In this document: piece after piece, positions 55,450 through 63,011 of the stretch | How the letters are laid out: each line of letters opens with the position of its first letter | Position numbering within the stretch: position 1 is the stretch's first letter | NCBI GenBank assembly: GCA_963809385.1 | Contig: CAWEJL010000013.1 | Location: 62,001 to 126,000 of the forward strand | DNA: 64,000 nucleotides | Source: JAKAIY01 sp963809385 | GTDB taxonomy: Bacteria > Chloroflexota > Ktedonobacteria > Ktedonobacterales > JADMIN01 | Direction: 5' to 3' | Program-made: the position numbers and the translations under genes | The notes under the pieces: generated by a model | The model's input: only the letters and a program-made list of their open reading frames with translations | The model's database searches: none | Told to the model about the DNA's origin: nothing

Positions 55450-58089
55450 CTAATAGTCCGGCTCAGGCTGGCGCAAATCCAGATCACGATACCGCGTCTG
55501 CTCTTTCTGGAAGTACAAGCTGACCGTGCCGACCGGCCCGTTACGATGCTTGGCGATGATGATGTCCGCGATGTTGGGCCGCTCGCTCTCGGGGTTGTAC
55601 ACATCATCGCGGTAGATGAACATGACAATATCGGCGTCCTGCTCAATTGAATTATGTAAAGTTATGTCCGCCGCCACAAAGTTATGATGACCATCCACGG
55701 TGAGGTCATAAACATCCTCATCACCGTCTGGCTCGATGGCGACGATCTCATCCCAGTACACATCACTCTGCGCAAGCAGGGCCAATTCTGCGCATTGGGC
55801 GACAGCGGCCACGCGAAGCGCTCGCTCTCTGCTCATGTTCTGCTTATACAATGCCGTGCCGCAATACTGCTGCCCTAACGCTGCCTGGAACTGCCGCTGA
55901 GTAAGACGAGTGGCCGCGATTGCGGGAATCGCCAGGGATGCCCATGCAGCCCGAGGGATCACATCACGATTGGTGTTGCTTCCCCGCAGCGCTATCTCGC
56001 GTGCGATGACAGCTTCGTGTGCGGCTTTCACTACGCCAAGCGCGCCGATTCGGGAAATAAATGTCTCGATGTCAGGCTTGCCGCTTATGATGACATGGAA
56101 CTGATCGCGCCCTTTGTTGACCTGTGCGACACGCGAGACACGCGCGTTGATACCCAACCGGAGCAGCAGGCTGTGCACATCATGCGCTAGCCGCTCACTG
56201 CTTGAGGCGTAGTAGATGCGCGGTATCGCAGTACGCTCGACATTAATATGCACACACCCATCCGTCGCCCACAGATGACGGAGGAAGCGGGCGATGCCAG
56301 CGGCGGGCTGCGCAAACACCTTCTCTGGCACGCGCTTCTCGTAGGAGCGCAGGCCGAAGGCGCCCATCTCATCGAGCCAGGCGGCGATGGGGTTGCGCTT
56401 GTTGTGGGTCAGGCGCTCGCTCGCCGAGAGATAGACCTGATACCATTCACGCTCCCGCGAGACGCGCGGCGTCACCGCGTCACCAAAGACCGAGACCGCT
56501 AACCGCGCGACTTCCTCAGCCAGCGTCACATCCACAGTTGTGTATTGGATGACATGGCGCGGCAGAGTGCAGCCATCGCCGATCAGGTGGCCGAGCAGCG
56601 CCAGCTCGTCATCCGTCATCGTCGCGCGCTCAGGGCTGGGCAATGCGCGCGGCGCGGCGATGCGCATGCCGGGGGTAAGCTCATCCAGGCGGCGCCAGCC
56701 AGTGATGGTCAGGAACTTGTGGTTGGCGGTCGCGCGGACGCTGCGCCCGAGCCGCGTCGTAAGGCGGTAGACCGGCTTGTGGCCAGTGGCGAAGGCGTTG
56801 GAGACCACAGCGGGCTCCAGCTTCCACGTCGCGGTGTTCAGCGCCAGGACGCGGAAGCCAGTTTGGCCGGACAGCGACGCGATGGGACGGTAGACACCCT
56901 CATCGGGCAGATAGACAGGTGTGTCAGCCGCCAGGCAGCCTGACTCTCTCAGGTCGCTCAGTTGCGGCTTCTTGTCGGTGCGGCTCTCCACGGCGCGCGA
57001 GAGCTGGGAAAGCGCCAGGACGGGCACATCCAGCTCGCGGGCCAGCTCTTTGAGGCCGCGGCTGATGGCGGAGATTTCCTGGACGCGGTTCTCACCGGCG
57101 CGCCCGCTGACGGTCCCCTGCATCAACTGGAGGTAGTCGACGATGATCATGTCAACGCCGCGCTCCATCTTGAGGCGGCGGGCCTTGCTGCGCATCTCCA
57201 TCAGGGTGATGCCGGGGGTGTCGTCAATGTAGATGTTGGCCTCGGAGAGACGGCCCACCGAATCGCTGATGCGGTCCCACTCGTCGTCGTCAATCCAGCC
57301 GGTGCGCAGCTTCTGCTGGTCCACGCCAGCGTCCATCGAGAGGAAGCGGGCGACGAGCTGCTCGGCGCTCATCTCCAGGCTGAAGAGGGCGACACTGTGG
57401 CCGTAGCGCAGCGTGGCGCCATGCGCGACAGAGAGAGCAAGCGCCGTTTTTCCCACGGCAGGACGAGCGGCGAGGATGATCAGGTCGGAGCGCTGGAGGC
57501 CGCCGGTCATCTTGTCGAGGTCGGAGAAGCCGGTGGCGACGCCGACGATCTCGCCGCGGCGACCATGCAGCTGGCCGAGCTTGTCGAGGTACTCGCGCAG
57601 GGTGTCGCGGATGTGCTCGAACTCCGCGTGGGAGATGCGCTGCGTGACGTTGAAGATCAGCTTCTCGGCCTGATCGAGGGCGACGTTGGCGTCCGGCTCG
57701 TTGTAGGCGATGCCCGCGATCTGTCCGGCGGCGTGGATCAGGCGGCGCAGGATGGAGGTGCGCTCGACGATGCGGGCGTAGCTCTCGACGTTGGCGCTGG
57801 TCGGCACCTGATTGGCCAGCGAGCTGACGTAGCTGGGGCCGCCGACCTCGTCGAGCTTGCCGCGCCGCTGAAGCTCATCGATCAGGGTGATGAGGTCGGC
57901 GGGGGTCCCACCTTCGTAGAGGTCCTGGGAGGCCTCGTAGATCACGCGGTGCGACTCGCGATAGAAGTCTTCGGGCTTGAGGAAGTCGGCGATTTGCGCC
58001 ATGGCTTCCGGGTCAATCAGCAGGCTGCCCAGCACGCCGGCTTCCGCCTCGACGTTCTGCGGAAGCAGCTTCTCCGACGCCATCGCCAT
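55450..58089 (-). CDS. dnaB: Replicative DNA helicase with an intein
   Basis: 879 residues in one uninterrupted frame. The N-extein (1-384) has the helical N-terminal domain (PQNVEAEAGVLGSLLID), Walker A ARPAVGKTALAL and the H4 region VDYLQLMQG. The C-extein (814-879) restarts at SIEQDADIVMFIYRD. The intein sits between SDLRESG and SIEQDAD, a known DnaB insertion point, and is removed by protein splicing. DnaB unwinds DNA at the fork as a hexamer. The operon continues with dnaD-like and dnaI-like genes; the putative origin lies immediately upstream. Confidence 0.95.
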   Translation of the reverse strand: MAMASEKLLPQNVEAEAGVLGSLLIDPEAMAQIADFLKPEDFYRESHRVIYEASQDLYEGGTPADLITLIDELQRRGKLDEVGGPSYVSSLANQVPTSANVESYARIVERTSILRRLIHAAGQIAGIAYNEPDANVALDQAEKLIFNVTQRISHAEFEHIRDTLREYLDKLGQLHGRRGEIVGVATGFSDLDKMTGGLQRSDLIILAARPAVGKTALALSVAHGATLRYGHSVALFSLEMSAEQLVARFLSMDAGVDQQKLRTGWIDDDEWDRISDSVGRLSEANIYIDDTPGITLMEMRSKARRLKMERGVDMIIVDYLQLMQGTVSGRAGENRVQEISAISRGLKELARELDVPVLALSQLSRAVESRTDKKPQLSDLRESGCLAADTPVYLPDEGVYRPIASLSGQTGFRVLALNTATWKLEPAVVSNAFATGHKPVYRLTTRLGRSVRATANHKFLTITGWRRLDELTPGMRIAAPRALPSPERATMTDDELALLGHLIGDGCTLPRHVIQYTTVDVTLAEEVARLAVSVFGDAVTPRVSREREWYQVYLSASERLTHNKRNPIAAWLDEMGAFGLRSYEKRVPEKVFAQPAAGIARFLRHLWATDGCVHINVERTAIPRIYYASSSERLAHDVHSLLLRLGINARVSRVAQVNKGRDQFHVIISGKPDIETFISRIGALGVVKAAHEAVIAREIALRGSNTNRDVIPRAAWASLAIPAIAATRLTQRQFQAALGQQYCGTALYKQNMSRERALRVAAVAQCAELALLAQSDVYWDEIVAIEPDGDEDVYDLTVDGHHNFVAADITLHNSIEQDADIVMFIYRDDVYNPESERPNIADIIIAKHRNGPVGTVSLYFQKEQTRYRDLDLRQPEPDY
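55651..56937 (-). mobile_element. Intein with LAGLIDADG homing endonuclease in dnaB
   Basis: Residues 385-813 of the precursor (429 aa). It begins CLAADTPVYLP (Cys1), block B is VRATANHKFLTI with T-x-x-H, and it ends VDGHHNFVAADITLHN with the terminal Asn, followed by Ser as the +1 nucleophile. Two endonuclease blocks, LLGHLIGDGCT and FLRHLWATDGCVH, keep the acidic catalytic residues, so the homing enzyme looks intact. Confidence 0.93.
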
Positions 58090-58351
58090 ACCCCCAACAT
58101 CACCTCTACGGCGCCCACTGGCCCAGACGCTCGCCCCGCCGCAAGGCGCTAGAACGTCTATTCTACACAGTATAGCACGCTGCCCCGTACCTCAGCCCGC
58201 GCAGGTGGGCTTCGCGGCCAGGGCGAGCGATAGCGAAGCGCCCTTGCGGGTTTCCCGCCAGGCTCCTCCCACCGCGCTTCACCAGAGACGAAGCGGTACG
58301 GTTGAGAGTACCTGAGGCGCCCCGTTTGCGCAACCGGACGCGGGCTGGTGG

Positions 58352-58867
58352 TTATCCACCAGTGGGTGGATATGTGGATAAGTGGCGGGCGCTGGGGCGG
58401 TTGACAGCGGTGGAGCGAGGAAGGTGGAACGAGTGAGAGGGGCTTGTTTCCGGGGTTGCGCGATGAGGCGGCGAACGGCCTACAGACGCTTTCCACCGTC
58501 CCCAGCGGTTATCCACGAATCTTGTGGAGTTATCCACGAACTTATCCACACAGATATTCACAGGCTGTTTGGGCTAGGTGGGATGGCGGACTCAGGCGTG
58601 GGATGTTTGGCGTGTAATTACCATCTCGGGTTGATAGTTATCCTGCTCCATGAGCGTCATGTCATGTATCATAAGGCTGGGTTCCGGAGAGGATAGAGAG
58701 TATCCATGCCAGACTGCGTCCGCCGCATCGCTCGCGGCGGGACGCGCTCGGATCGAGGGGCAGATTTTCAGGGTTATGGAACGTGGAGCCGCGCGGGCTA
58801 GCGCGCTTTCCACCGTCCCCGGCGGTTATCCACGAATCTTGTAGAGTTTTCCACGAACTTATCCACA
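58352..58867. other. oriC: Candidate chromosomal origin: cluster of DnaA boxes
   Basis: Boxes matching TTATCCACA with at most one change lie at 58352, 58373 (inverted), 58509, 58530, 58542, 58826 and 58859; TTTTCCACG at 58847 has two changes. The spacing is regular within each of two groups (58509-58550 and 58826-58867). The region is non-coding and directly upstream of the dnaB-dnaD-dnaI-like operon. dnaA itself is not in the window. Position next to helicase-loading genes supports origin function. Confidence 0.75.
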
Positions 58868-59059
58868 TAGATATACACAGGCTGTTTGGGCTAGGTGGGA
58901 TGGTGGGCTCAGGCGTGGGATGTTTGGCGTGGTGATGACCAATTCAAGGCGATATAACTAACTCGCTCTAGTGAGCGTCATGTCATGTATCATAGGCTGG
59001 AGTTCCGGGGAAGGATAGGGGGTATCCATGCCAGACTGCGTTCCGCCGCAATCGCTCGC
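58487..59059. repeat. Diverged direct duplication within the origin region
   Basis: Copy 1 is 58487-58735 and copy 2 is 58804-59059, in the same orientation about 317-321 bases apart. Shared words include CTTTCCACCGTCCCC, GGCTGTTTGGGCTAGGTGGG, GAGCGTCATGTCATGTATCA and TATCCATGCCAGACTGCG. Each copy carries three DnaA-like boxes and a start-like ATGCCAGACTGCG. Only copy 2 continues into a gene. Confidence 0.85.
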
Positions 59060-59521
59060 CACATGGTCGGATGTCCTGCTCTATGGGGCGCTCGCGCTTG
59101 GCGTCGAGGCGCTCGCGCTGCTGTTCACGCTGCGTCCAGCAAAAGGCGGTTCGTGGCGCTGGCTCGCGCTGCGGGGCGTTCTCTTCGCAGGCGTGGTTAC
59201 AGTAGCCGTCTGGTCGCTGACCATCAGCGCCAGCGCGCAGCGCGATGTACGAGGGTACGTGACGCTCTTCGACTGGAACTCAGACGCATGCTACTGCGAT
59301 CTGCAAGCCCCTCCAGCTCACAAGCCGCCTTCCAGCGGCATATGCAAGCGGTGACCGCGCCCATCGAACATACCGCCGCCATCGCCAGTGGGATTTCCGC
59401 CGTTCTCCTCCTGGTGGGCGCCTACCTGCTGGCGCGCTGGATACGGCAGCGATGGCGTGCGGCTCCGCAAAGCATGCTCGGCATGGAGAGCGATGAATGG
59501 CGGCGGGAGCGGATAGTGTAG
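59028..59521 (+). CDS. Small membrane protein next to the origin (one frameshift)
   Basis: The first frame has MPDCVPPQSLATWSDVLLYG and two membrane segments (17-36, 46-66). A frame change near 59300 continues SPSSSQAAFQRHMQAVTAPI, a third membrane segment SGISAVLLLVGAYLLARWI and a short cytoplasmic tail. No family recognised. A truncated relic of its start lies in the duplicated copy at 58708. Confidence 0.5.
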
Positions 59522-59540
59522 CGGCGCGGGCGATGCGAAA

Positions 59541-59755
59541 TTACGCCTGTGCCCCAGGCTGTGGCGCCGTTCGCCGCTCCCGCTGGGCCAGCCGCCAGCC
59601 AGCGACCGCCAGCGCGGCGAAGATCAGCAGCTCGACGCCGGTGAGACCCTGGCTGAGCGGCAGGCGGGCGAGGATCTCGTGCAGCGGGCGCCTCCTCTTC
59701 GCTGGTCGCGCCTTGAGAATGACAGTGCGAGTGGGAAAAGCCGCTCACTACGCCA
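59541..59755 (-). pseudogene. Possible remnant of a one-span membrane protein
   Basis: On the minus strand one frame reads LHEILARLPLSQGLTGVELL, IFAALAVAGWRLAQRERR and a TAA stop at 59541-59543. It has the look of a real membrane segment with a charged tail. No start codon in frame precedes it; GTG AGC near 59755 would need an indel. A fragment or a frameshifted small gene. Confidence 0.3.
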
Positions 59756-59788
59756 GGGTGGACGCTCAGGCTAGAGGATGCGGTCCAG

Positions 59789-60397
59789 CTAGCGCGTTTG
59801 ATCGCGCAAGGCGGCGCCCGCGCGATAGGCCACGCTCAGCCCCTTGCCCACGGGGATGACCGTGCTCTCGAAGTCCGGCAGCGCCTTCACCGCGGCGAGA
59901 TAGCCCGCGAGCTCCTGCGGGGGCGAGATCGCGTTATCAGAAAAGAGCAAGACGTCAGGGGCCAGCTTGGGCATCAGCAGTTCGAGCTGCGCGGGCGCGC
60001 TGTAGCGGTCGGCGTCGAAGAAGACCGCATCGAACGGCCCAGCGAGCCGCCCAATCACCTCCGCGCCTTCTCCCTGTACAAGCTCCACCGAGTCGCGCAG
60101 GCCGGCCTCGCGCAGATTCGCGCCGGCGAGCGTGTGTTTCGCCGCGCTGCGATCGATCGAGGTGATCCGTCCACTGGCGGGCTGAACAGCCCAGGCCAGC
60201 CAGAGTGTGCTGTAGCCATTGGAGGTCCCAATCTCCAGCACATGCCGGCGGTGGCTGCTGCGGATCCACAACGCGAGGACTTCCGCAGTGGCGCGCTCCA
60301 GGTTGAGCATACGCCTGGCGTGTTCCGGCTCACGCTGATCGTGCCGCTGGCCCTCAGATTCAAGCTTGCTGAGCAGCGTCTGTAGCTTCGTATCCAT
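59789..60397 (-). CDS. SAM-dependent O-methyltransferase
   Basis: Start at MDTKLQTLLSKLESEGQRHD. About 202 residues. SAM motif I is VLEIGTSNGYSTLWLAWAV, the acidic loop is TSIDRSAAKHT, and motif IV FDAVFFDADRYSAPAQLELL is characteristic of cation-dependent class I (caffeoyl-CoA/catechol-type) O-methyltransferases. LLFSDNAISPPQEL supplies the next metal-site asparagine. The acceptor is unknown. It is divergent from the MBL fusion gene. Confidence 0.85.
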   Translation of the reverse strand: MDTKLQTLLSKLESEGQRHDQREPEHARRMLNLERATAEVLALWIRSSHRRHVLEIGTSNGYSTLWLAWAVQPASGRITSIDRSAAKHTLAGANLREAGLRDSVELVQGEGAEVIGRLAGPFDAVFFDADRYSAPAQLELLMPKLAPDVLLFSDNAISPPQELAGYLAAVKALPDFESTVIPVGKGLSVAYRAGAALRDQTR

Positions 60398-60643
60398 TCC
60401 TCGCTCCTTCCGCCCACAGCCTTGGGCGGTTTGCCGCGCCCGCGCATTCATCCCGCCTCCATACGGCAAGATACGTTCAGTATAGCGCGCGCTGCGCTCG
60501 CCGGGAACGTTGGCGCCTTCGTCCCGCTGGCCCGCGCTGTGCGAGGATGAGTGGGGAGGAGGCGCGGGTATCTAGGGTCCGCTGAAGCAGGTCTCACTGG
60601 CAACGTTGGCGCCGCGCGCCACCCGATGGAAGGAGCGAGCCCA

Positions 60644-61963
60644 ATGGCCTCCCAGCCAGAGGAAATCGCCACAGGCGTATACCGCCTTTCAGTCCTTGGA
60701 GCGAATGCGTACTTTGTGCGGTCCGGCCCGTCGTGGGTGTTGATCGATACGGGATGGGCGAACAGCGGTCAGGCGATCAGGAAGGCCGCGACGTCGCTCT
60801 TCGGGGCGAACGCGCCCCCGGCTGCGATACTGCTGACGCACAACCACCCGGATCACGCGGGCGCGGCGCTCGAGCTGGCGCGGATATGGCGGCTGCCAGT
60901 CTACGCAGGTCCTCGCGAGGCGCCGCAGGTGGCGGAGGATATCGCCGCGTTCCAGCAGCGCATCGCCATTCCGCTCGACCGCTGGGTCATCTTTCCGCTG
61001 ATGCGTCTCATGCCGCCACGGATGGTGGCCGCGATGCGCGCGGAGGAAGCCGCCTTCGGGGAAGTCGCGCGCACGTTCGATACCAGCGCTGGCGTCCCCG
61101 GCCTGCCGGACTGGGAGCTCATTCCCACGCCCGGCCACTCGCCCGGCCATACCGCCTTCTTCCGCGCCAGCGATGGGGTCTTGATCACCGGTGACGCCCT
61201 GTTGACGGTGAACGTCAATTCTCTGTGGGACCTCCTGCGCGGCGAACGGCGCGTCTCCGGCCCGCCGTATATCGCATCCTGGAACTGGCGAGCGGCGAAG
61301 AAGTCCGTCGCCACCCTCGCGCGACTGGAGCCGCGCGTCCTGGCGCCCGGCCACGGCGCCCCAATGGCTGGCGCCGGGGTCGCGCGAGAGCTGCGCGCCT
61401 TCGCGGAGCGCTTCGCATCTCTCCCCGCCGCGCAAAGACCGGCGGGCCTGTCCCTGCCGGACAGGGTCTCCATGTTCGTGGAGCACGAGCTGGACACACG
61501 GCTCGAACCCCTCGGCGTGCTCCTGTATCGCCTGACGCGCGGCCAGATCGCCCGCACGTTCAATGCGCCGGGGAATGTCCTGGCGCTGACGACGCGCGGA
61601 CGCCGGTCGGGCAAGCAGCGCACCGTCCTCCTCGTGGGATTCCGGGACGGCCCCAACATGATCGTCGTCGCCGCCAACAGTGGAGAGTCGCGCCACCCCG
61701 GCTGGTACTTCAACCTGAAAGCCACTCCCCAGGCGCGCGTGGAGCTGAACGGAGCCGCCCTGGATGTGCGCGCCGAGGAGCTGCCGCCCGACGAAGCGGC
61801 CGCCTTCTGGCCGCGCATCGTCCAGAGCGCGCCCCAATACGCCCGCTACCCGAAGCGGACCACGCGCGCCATTCCCCTCATGCGCCTCATCCCGGCGGCG
61901 CGGGCCGGGGAGCGACCGACGCCGACCGGCGCCGCGCCTCAGGCCGAGAAGGCTGGCGTGTAA
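60644..61963 (+). CDS. Metallo-beta-lactamase fused to an F420-type nitroreductase domain
   Basis: Start ATG at 60644 after AAGGAG. 439 residues. The metallohydrolase domain (1-280) has LLTHNHPDHAGAALELARIW (H-x-H-x-D-H), PTPGHSPGHTAFF and the final APGHGAP. The C-terminal part (about 295-425) is a deazaflavin-dependent nitroreductase fold: LGVLLYRLTRGQIARTFNAP, LALTTRGRRSGKQRTVLLVG and HPGWYFNLKATPQARVEL. The latter resembles Mycobacterium Ddn and binds F420H2. The frame is continuous through the junction, so this is a genuine fusion in this sequence. Substrate unknown. Confidence 0.85.
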   Translation: MASQPEEIATGVYRLSVLGANAYFVRSGPSWVLIDTGWANSGQAIRKAATSLFGANAPPAAILLTHNHPDHAGAALELARIWRLPVYAGPREAPQVAEDIAAFQQRIAIPLDRWVIFPLMRLMPPRMVAAMRAEEAAFGEVARTFDTSAGVPGLPDWELIPTPGHSPGHTAFFRASDGVLITGDALLTVNVNSLWDLLRGERRVSGPPYIASWNWRAAKKSVATLARLEPRVLAPGHGAPMAGAGVARELRAFAERFASLPAAQRPAGLSLPDRVSMFVEHELDTRLEPLGVLLYRLTRGQIARTFNAPGNVLALTTRGRRSGKQRTVLLVGFRDGPNMIVVAANSGESRHPGWYFNLKATPQARVELNGAALDVRAEELPPDEAAAFWPRIVQSAPQYARYPKRTTRAIPLMRLIPAARAGERPTPTGAAPQAEKAGV

Positions 61964-62011
61964 GGGTGGCGGAAACAGTTCGCCGCGGCTCCATCGCGAC
62001 GGCGCCCTGAT

Positions 62012-62851
62012 TTACAGGCCCGCCAGCTCCCGCGCCCAGCGCTCGACGGCGCGCCACTCGCTGGTCGCGGGATTGATCGGCTCGAAGTGGCCCGCGTCCG
62101 GCAGGGTCTCAAAGGTGGCGCGATCGCCCAGCGAGCGGGCGCGCTCGGTATAGCGCTCGCTCAGCTCGATGGGCACGTTGGTGTCTTCGTCGCCATGCAG
62201 CAGAACCTGGCGGACGCCCAGCGGCAGCGCCTCGTAAGGTGAGGCCATGTCGTAACGGTCGGGGAACTCGTCCGGGTCGCCGCCGAGCAGCAGCCCGGTG
62301 GCGTTGTCACTCAGCCGTAGCTCCCAGGCGCGGCGCAGGTCCACGACGCCCGCGATGGCGATGGCGCCCGCCAGCGGCAGCGGGTCGGGCCGCCAGAGCG
62401 GCGAATGCTCCGGCAAGCGGGGCGCGCGGCGAGCCACAGCGCCAGATGGCCCCCGGCGGAGTGGCCAAGGGTGATGACGCGGTCGAGGTCGAGCGGGTAG
62501 GGCTGGGCGAGCGTGAGGGCGAAGTCGGTCGGCGGCGGCGACATCCTCGAATGTGCCGGGCCAGCCGCCGCCGGGATCGCCAAGGCGACGGTACTCGATG
62601 TTCCAGGTGGCCAGCCCCGCGCGGGCCAGCGCGCCGCAAGCCGAGCCGAAGTAGCCGAGGTCGTAGCGCGCGCGCCAGTAGCCGCCGTGGATGACGATCA
62701 CCAATGGATACGGGCCTGGCCCGGCGGTCTCCTCCTCAGGCAGCCGCAGGTGGCCGAACTGTTGCGGCTCGCGGCCATAGGAGAGGACACCGTCGGGCGG
62801 CGGCGCGTCGCGTTCGAGACGTTCGAGGAGGGCTGCTGCATGATCCGTCAT
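62012..62851 (-). CDS. Alpha/beta hydrolase, esterase/arylformamidase-like (two compensating frameshifts)
   Basis: Start at MTDHAAALLERLERDAPPPD, preceded by CAGGAG. The oxyanion motif is VIVIHGGYWRARYDLGYFG (H-G-G-x-W), then WNIEYRRLGDPGGGWPGTFEDV. The nucleophile region in the annotated frame is scrambled (about 62415-62530). In the neighbouring frame the same DNA reads DLDRVITLGHSAGGHLALWLA, the proper G-x-S-x-G elbow. Two opposite indels therefore hide the active site. The end has LLHGDEDTNVPIELSERY and DAGHFEPINP, with the acid and the histidine. It resembles kynurenine formamidase-type esterases. Confidence 0.8.
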   Translation of the reverse strand: MTDHAAALLERLERDAPPPDGVLSYGREPQQFGHLRLPEEETAGPGPYPLVIVIHGGYWRARYDLGYFGSACGALARAGLATWNIEYRRLGDPGGGWPGTFEDVAAADRLRPHARPALPARPRPRHHPWPLRRGPSGAVARRAPRLPEHSPLWRPDPLPLAGAIAIAGVVDLRRAWELRLSDNATGLLLGGDPDEFPDRYDMASPYEALPLGVRQVLLHGDEDTNVPIELSERYTERARSLGDRATFETLPDAGHFEPINPATSEWRAVERWARELAGL

Positions 62852-62923
62852 TTTCCACACTCCTGAGCGGGTGGCGCCCCTTGCGCCCCATCACGCCACT
62901 AGCATACGCCGCGCGCGAGCCAC

Positions 62924-62953
62924 TTGCCCAAACATGCCGGGCGCCGCTATACT
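62924..62953 (+). promoter_or_regulatory. Promoter of the ModA/WtpA-like gene
   Basis: TTGCCC (62924-62929), an 18-base spacer and TATACT (62948-62953). Transcription would start near 62960, immediately before the palindrome at 62963. Confidence 0.6.
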
Positions 62954-62962
62954 TAGCGCATG

Positions 62963-62983
62963 AATACTCAATGATTGAGTATT
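62963..62983. promoter_or_regulatory. Palindromic operator in the leader of the ModA/WtpA-like gene
   Basis: AATACTCAAT-G-ATTGAGTATT is a perfect inverted repeat with 10-base arms and one central base. It lies just after the expected transcription start, where a bound repressor would block initiation or early elongation. No regulator gene is inside the window. Confidence 0.7.
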
Positions 62984-63011
62984 GGTCACGGACCAGCGGA
63001 GGAGCGGCGCG

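Noticed and set aside
56962..58152. Plus-strand frame of 396 aa
   Set aside because: Antisense shadow of dnaB.
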